A DNA stretch of 22,854 nucleotides from Phoronis ovalis (lineage: Eukaryota > Phoronida > Phoronidae): positions 1 through 22,854 of the forward strand of contig JAOXYB010083721.1 of the NCBI GenBank assembly GCA_028565635.1. Direction: 5' to 3'. Every line of letters starts with the position of its first letter. Within the stretch, counting starts at the first letter, position 1. Made by a program: the position numbers and the translations under genes. The notes beneath the pieces were generated by a model. That model saw only the letters and a program-made list of their open reading frames with translations, ran no database searches and was not told where the DNA came from. Below, one piece after another: positions 20,494 through 22,854 of the stretch.

Positions 20494-20583
20494 TTATCTT
20501 TTGCTGCCACCAGATGGCCTTTCTCGTTCCTTTTGCTGTTCTACTTCAATCTTTTGCTCAATTTTTTCCCAGTCTATCTGCAC
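20494..20583 (-). CDS. IFT80: IFT80 last coding exon
   Basis: 29 codons plus TAA (20494-20496), acceptor tttcgcag, phase 0. It encodes [19 protein letters not shown] then [10 protein letters not shown]. The [11 protein letters not shown] helix is the conserved IFT80 end; the charged Gly/Ser-rich tail is variable. Confidence 0.95.
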   Translation of the reverse strand: MQIDWEKIEQKIEVEQQKERERPSGGSKR

Positions 20584-22767
20584 CTGCGAAACAATTAAAC
20601 AGTGATGGATGAGTTACGTTCAGAAATGGAATTTAAAGTACATTTTACAGCTATACACACACACAGTTTGCAGCAAAAACTAGAATACTGATATTAATAC
20701 CAAAATTTTAAAAGCCGACAACTAAAACATAAATCTTACCCCTTCTGAAAGCTGCTGGAATCGTTTATTAGTTTCCTTTTTGTCAAAATTATCCAAATAT
20801 TTTTGTCTGTAGGCTAGAACTGTGTCCACGTGAGTTTTGTGTTTGACAGCTAACTCAAGCGCTCTGAAAGTGGTACAGAAGTTTATACAGCGGAGTTTAC
20901 CAAACAGCTCAACTACAGTCGATGAATGGAGCATTTTCAGAAATATTCAAGAAAACAAATTAAGTATATATTAGGATATAGCCAGATTATATAATAGCTT
21001 GTCATGTTGTACGCTGTAATTTATTAACTGATGTATATGTAACATTTAAATAGATAGGAACTGAAAAGCAGCTGGTGAGTGTCCGTTATTGAGCAAGGTA
21101 GTTCAAAATCCACTTTAAGCCCATAATTCAGTTGTTTATGCAAGCAGTATTAATCTAAATGAACTTAAGTCACAACATACCTGTCCCAATTATAAAGTTC
21201 AACATTCATCATAATTGCCCTAAAGATGAGGCCAGCCTGTAGTAATATTCCCTCGGCATCTTGGGAATTTCCACAGAATAAGGCCATAGCAGCATTACGG
21301 GCTTCTTTCACAGGAATATCCTTCATTTGTGTAATGTATTGAACTTTGTCCGCCTTCAGGGAGAAAACATTGAAAATCATAGAACAAAGTATACTAAATA
21401 TTATTTGCAGAATTGATCTATTATTAGAATTATGTGCTTTTTAATTCAGCCTGAACGAGAAAAGAATCAAAGATCAATATACAAAAACAAACTTTCCACC
21501 AGAATGTTAAATCTCACAATATTTTACTGAAAGAGTTCAAAGTATACATACAAGAAATTAAACTAGTTGAGTAAATATAACTATATTTGACAGTTACCAG
21601 AAAGAATGAAAGTTATTCTTGTACAGATACTGACCTCATTGATTGCAGCATATGCCACCTCTGCTGTACTCAGCTCTTTGGCATACGAAGCCATGGCAGC
21701 TAAACATGACCATAGACCGTCATCCTGTTAGTGAAAGACACATATTCTGTTACCATTACCCATTGTCTCTATTATTTACCAGTAAAGCCAACACTGTACA
21801 CTCATAACACATAACAAATACAAAGCAATTACCTTGATTATGCTGTTCAGTACTAGATTCAATCTATTTGTTAATAAATAAACTTTTAAACTTATGACAG
21901 CTATCAGTCAAACAACTGCACAAGTTTGATTATGTAGCTATTAGACTAACAAATGTCAGTTTAATAAGTAAACATCTTAGAAAGTTAGATTCTCATAATT
22001 TACAATAGAAGGTGTTTTAGTGGGTTGAAATTGAGACATTATAACTGCTTGTGATATCAGGTATATTTCCATTCCGAAACCATTTCTGTACCACAACTGA
22101 AAAGTACAACACAGCCACTAATTACATTCTAATACATTGTAATTTATACTACTGTACTTGTATTTGTTAGCAGTAGAATCAAGGTTACCAACCTTTACAA
22201 ATCTACATAGTCGCACTGCATCATCCCATTTTGCTGACTGGACATAACTGTGTAGTATTTTTGGATATGGTGATGTGCCGCAGGAAACTAGCGATCCTTC
22301 AGCTCGTCGAATAGTCACATGGTTACCAAGAAAACTTAGTAGATGTGGGTTCTTGCCGAACTCACTGAAAACAATAGTAAAATCAATAAAATAAACTGTA
22401 ATTGCACAATTGACTGTTAGAAGTAGTTGCAGTAGTATTTAAAATACACATACAAGTATTATATATTTTAACAGTGTACTAATATTATAAGTATGCTATT
22501 AAGTAACACAAACTATACCAGGAACATTCCTCTTTTAAATATGTAAATTAGCAAACTTAGTAGAACAAATTAATAAACTGCAAAGGTCTTTAGGTAAATT
22601 ATTAACTGCTTGAAAATACCTGGCATCACGCTCATGAACTGTTTTTGGTAGTAAGTCTCTGTCCACATAGATAGCATTAGGATAGTACCAGACTGCCAAT
22701 TTACCATCAGCTAAGGCCGCCAGCATATTACACTCATCATTCCAAGCCAGAGATAGAATCATTGCGC
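20494..22767 (-). CDS. IFT80: Intraflagellar transport protein 80 (IFT-B subunit), C-terminal part, 6 exons
   Basis: IFT80 is a core subunit of intraflagellar transport complex B, which carries cargo toward the ciliary tip with kinesin-2; it is needed for cilium assembly. Six exons on the - strand join through GT-AG sites to 797 nt in one frame, about 264 residues. The family is recognised from [95 protein letters not shown] and the end [13 protein letters not shown]. The window holds the last blades of the second beta-propeller and the whole alpha-solenoid tail. Human IFT80 is about 777 residues, so roughly two thirds lies beyond the right edge. All phases agree. No truncation or frameshift is seen. 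Confidence 0.97.
20740..20863 (-). CDS. IFT80: IFT80 exon: [20 protein letters not shown] solenoid helices
   Basis: One base completes an Arg codon, then 41 codons; acceptor actttcag, donor gtaaga. It encodes [20 protein letters not shown], then [15 protein letters not shown] and QQLSEG. This is among the most conserved IFT80 segments and belongs to the TPR-like helical tail. Confidence 0.96.
20864..21180 (-). other. IFT80 intron
   Basis: A 317-nt GT-AG intron (gtatgt ... actttcag on the gene strand). Nothing else seen. Confidence 0.9.
21181..21353 (-). CDS. IFT80: IFT80 exon: DKVQYI to ELYNWDR
   Basis: 57 codons plus two bases; acceptor ccctgaag, donor gtatgt. It contains [18 protein letters not shown], then [20 protein letters not shown] and VELYNWD. 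The repeating helix-turn-helix pattern (GNSQDAE..LLQAGL..A) fits the IFT-type TPR solenoid. Confidence 0.96.
21635..21724 (-). CDS. IFT80: IFT80 exon: LWSCLAAMA solenoid segment
   Basis: 30 codons, phase 0 to 0; acceptor gttagtgaaag region ending taacag, donor gtcagt. It encodes [18 protein letters not shown] then [12 protein letters not shown]. It aligns with the MWACLAAMA..TAE.AYAAI segment of human IFT80. Confidence 0.94.
21725..22192 (-). other. IFT80 intron with weak donor
   Basis: A 468-nt intron whose donor reads AAG|gttggt on the gene strand, a poor match beyond the obligatory GT. No other donor nearby keeps the frame and the conserved RFVK/LW join. Nothing else seen. Confidence 0.85.
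22193..22364 (-). CDS. IFT80: IFT80 exon: end of second beta-propeller and start of solenoid
   Basis: One base completes a Ser codon, then 57 codons; acceptor gttttcag, donor gttggt. It contains [20 protein letters not shown], then [18 protein letters not shown] and [13 protein letters not shown]. The first part closes the propeller (VTIRRA.GSLV) and the second starts the helical region. Confidence 0.95.
22620..22767 (-). CDS. IFT80: IFT80 exon: propeller blade with YVDRD
   Basis: Two bases, 48 codons and two bases; acceptor cttgttgcag, donor gtattt. It contains [38 protein letters not shown] and PKTVHERDA. It is the WD-like blade preceding the family hallmark DRD..PKT..ERD. Earlier exons lie beyond the window. 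Confidence 0.95.
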
Positions 22768-22854
22768 CTGCAACAAGAACAAGGCCATAACCTAAAGTTT
22801 ATGACAAGCTGCTAAAAATGCAATGTGTAGAAGAGATGTGTGACTATATTTGAA
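22768..22854 (-). other. IFT80 intron (partial)
   Basis: The 3' end of the next upstream IFT80 intron on the gene strand; it runs off the window. Confidence 0.9.

Overview
This is animal nuclear DNA: AT-rich, intron-rich, with GT-AG introns of about 0.15 to 2.2 kb. CpG is scarce outside exons, which suggests germline methylation and argues against flies and nematodes. The species cannot be fixed from the sequence. The second muscleblind zinc finger has the C-X6-C spacing I associate with invertebrate muscleblind proteins, so an invertebrate is likely; a lophotrochozoan such as a mollusc is a guess. || Layout. Positions 1-5785 are the upstream intron of a muscleblind (MBNL) gene on the + strand; its start codon and first zinc finger lie outside the window. 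Eight coding exons follow (5786-5971, 8066-8245, 9151-9399, 11589-11651, 13518-13728, 14807-14907, 16043-16127, 16358-16467). Spliced, they give 1185 nt in one open frame, 394 residues plus stop. A 3' UTR starts at 16468, with a first poly(A) signal at 16984 and a possible distal one at 19894. From 20494 to the right edge the - strand carries the last six coding exons (797 nt, about 264 residues) of IFT80, an intraflagellar transport complex B subunit. The two genes are unrelated in function and meet tail to tail. || The main points of interest are in muscleblind. (1) A 63/66-nt exon at 11589-11651 encodes a KKRPR nuclear-localisation-like segment and matches the regulated 54-nt exon of vertebrate MBNL genes. 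Its upstream intron has about 126 nt without an AG, a poly-T tract, and eleven YGCY motifs in 82 nt, which is what an autoregulated exon with a distant branch point would look like. (2) The C-terminus carries a third tandem pair of CCCH zinc fingers beyond the usual two or four. (3) The 101-nt exon before that pair is not a multiple of three, so skipping it would remove the pair. || Other structure: nested inverted repeats at 17611-17874 in the 3' flank, a 17-bp intronic inverted repeat at 14304-14402, and a CpG-rich palindrome cluster at 35-226. No RNA genes, CRISPR arrays, intact mobile elements or viral genes were seen.
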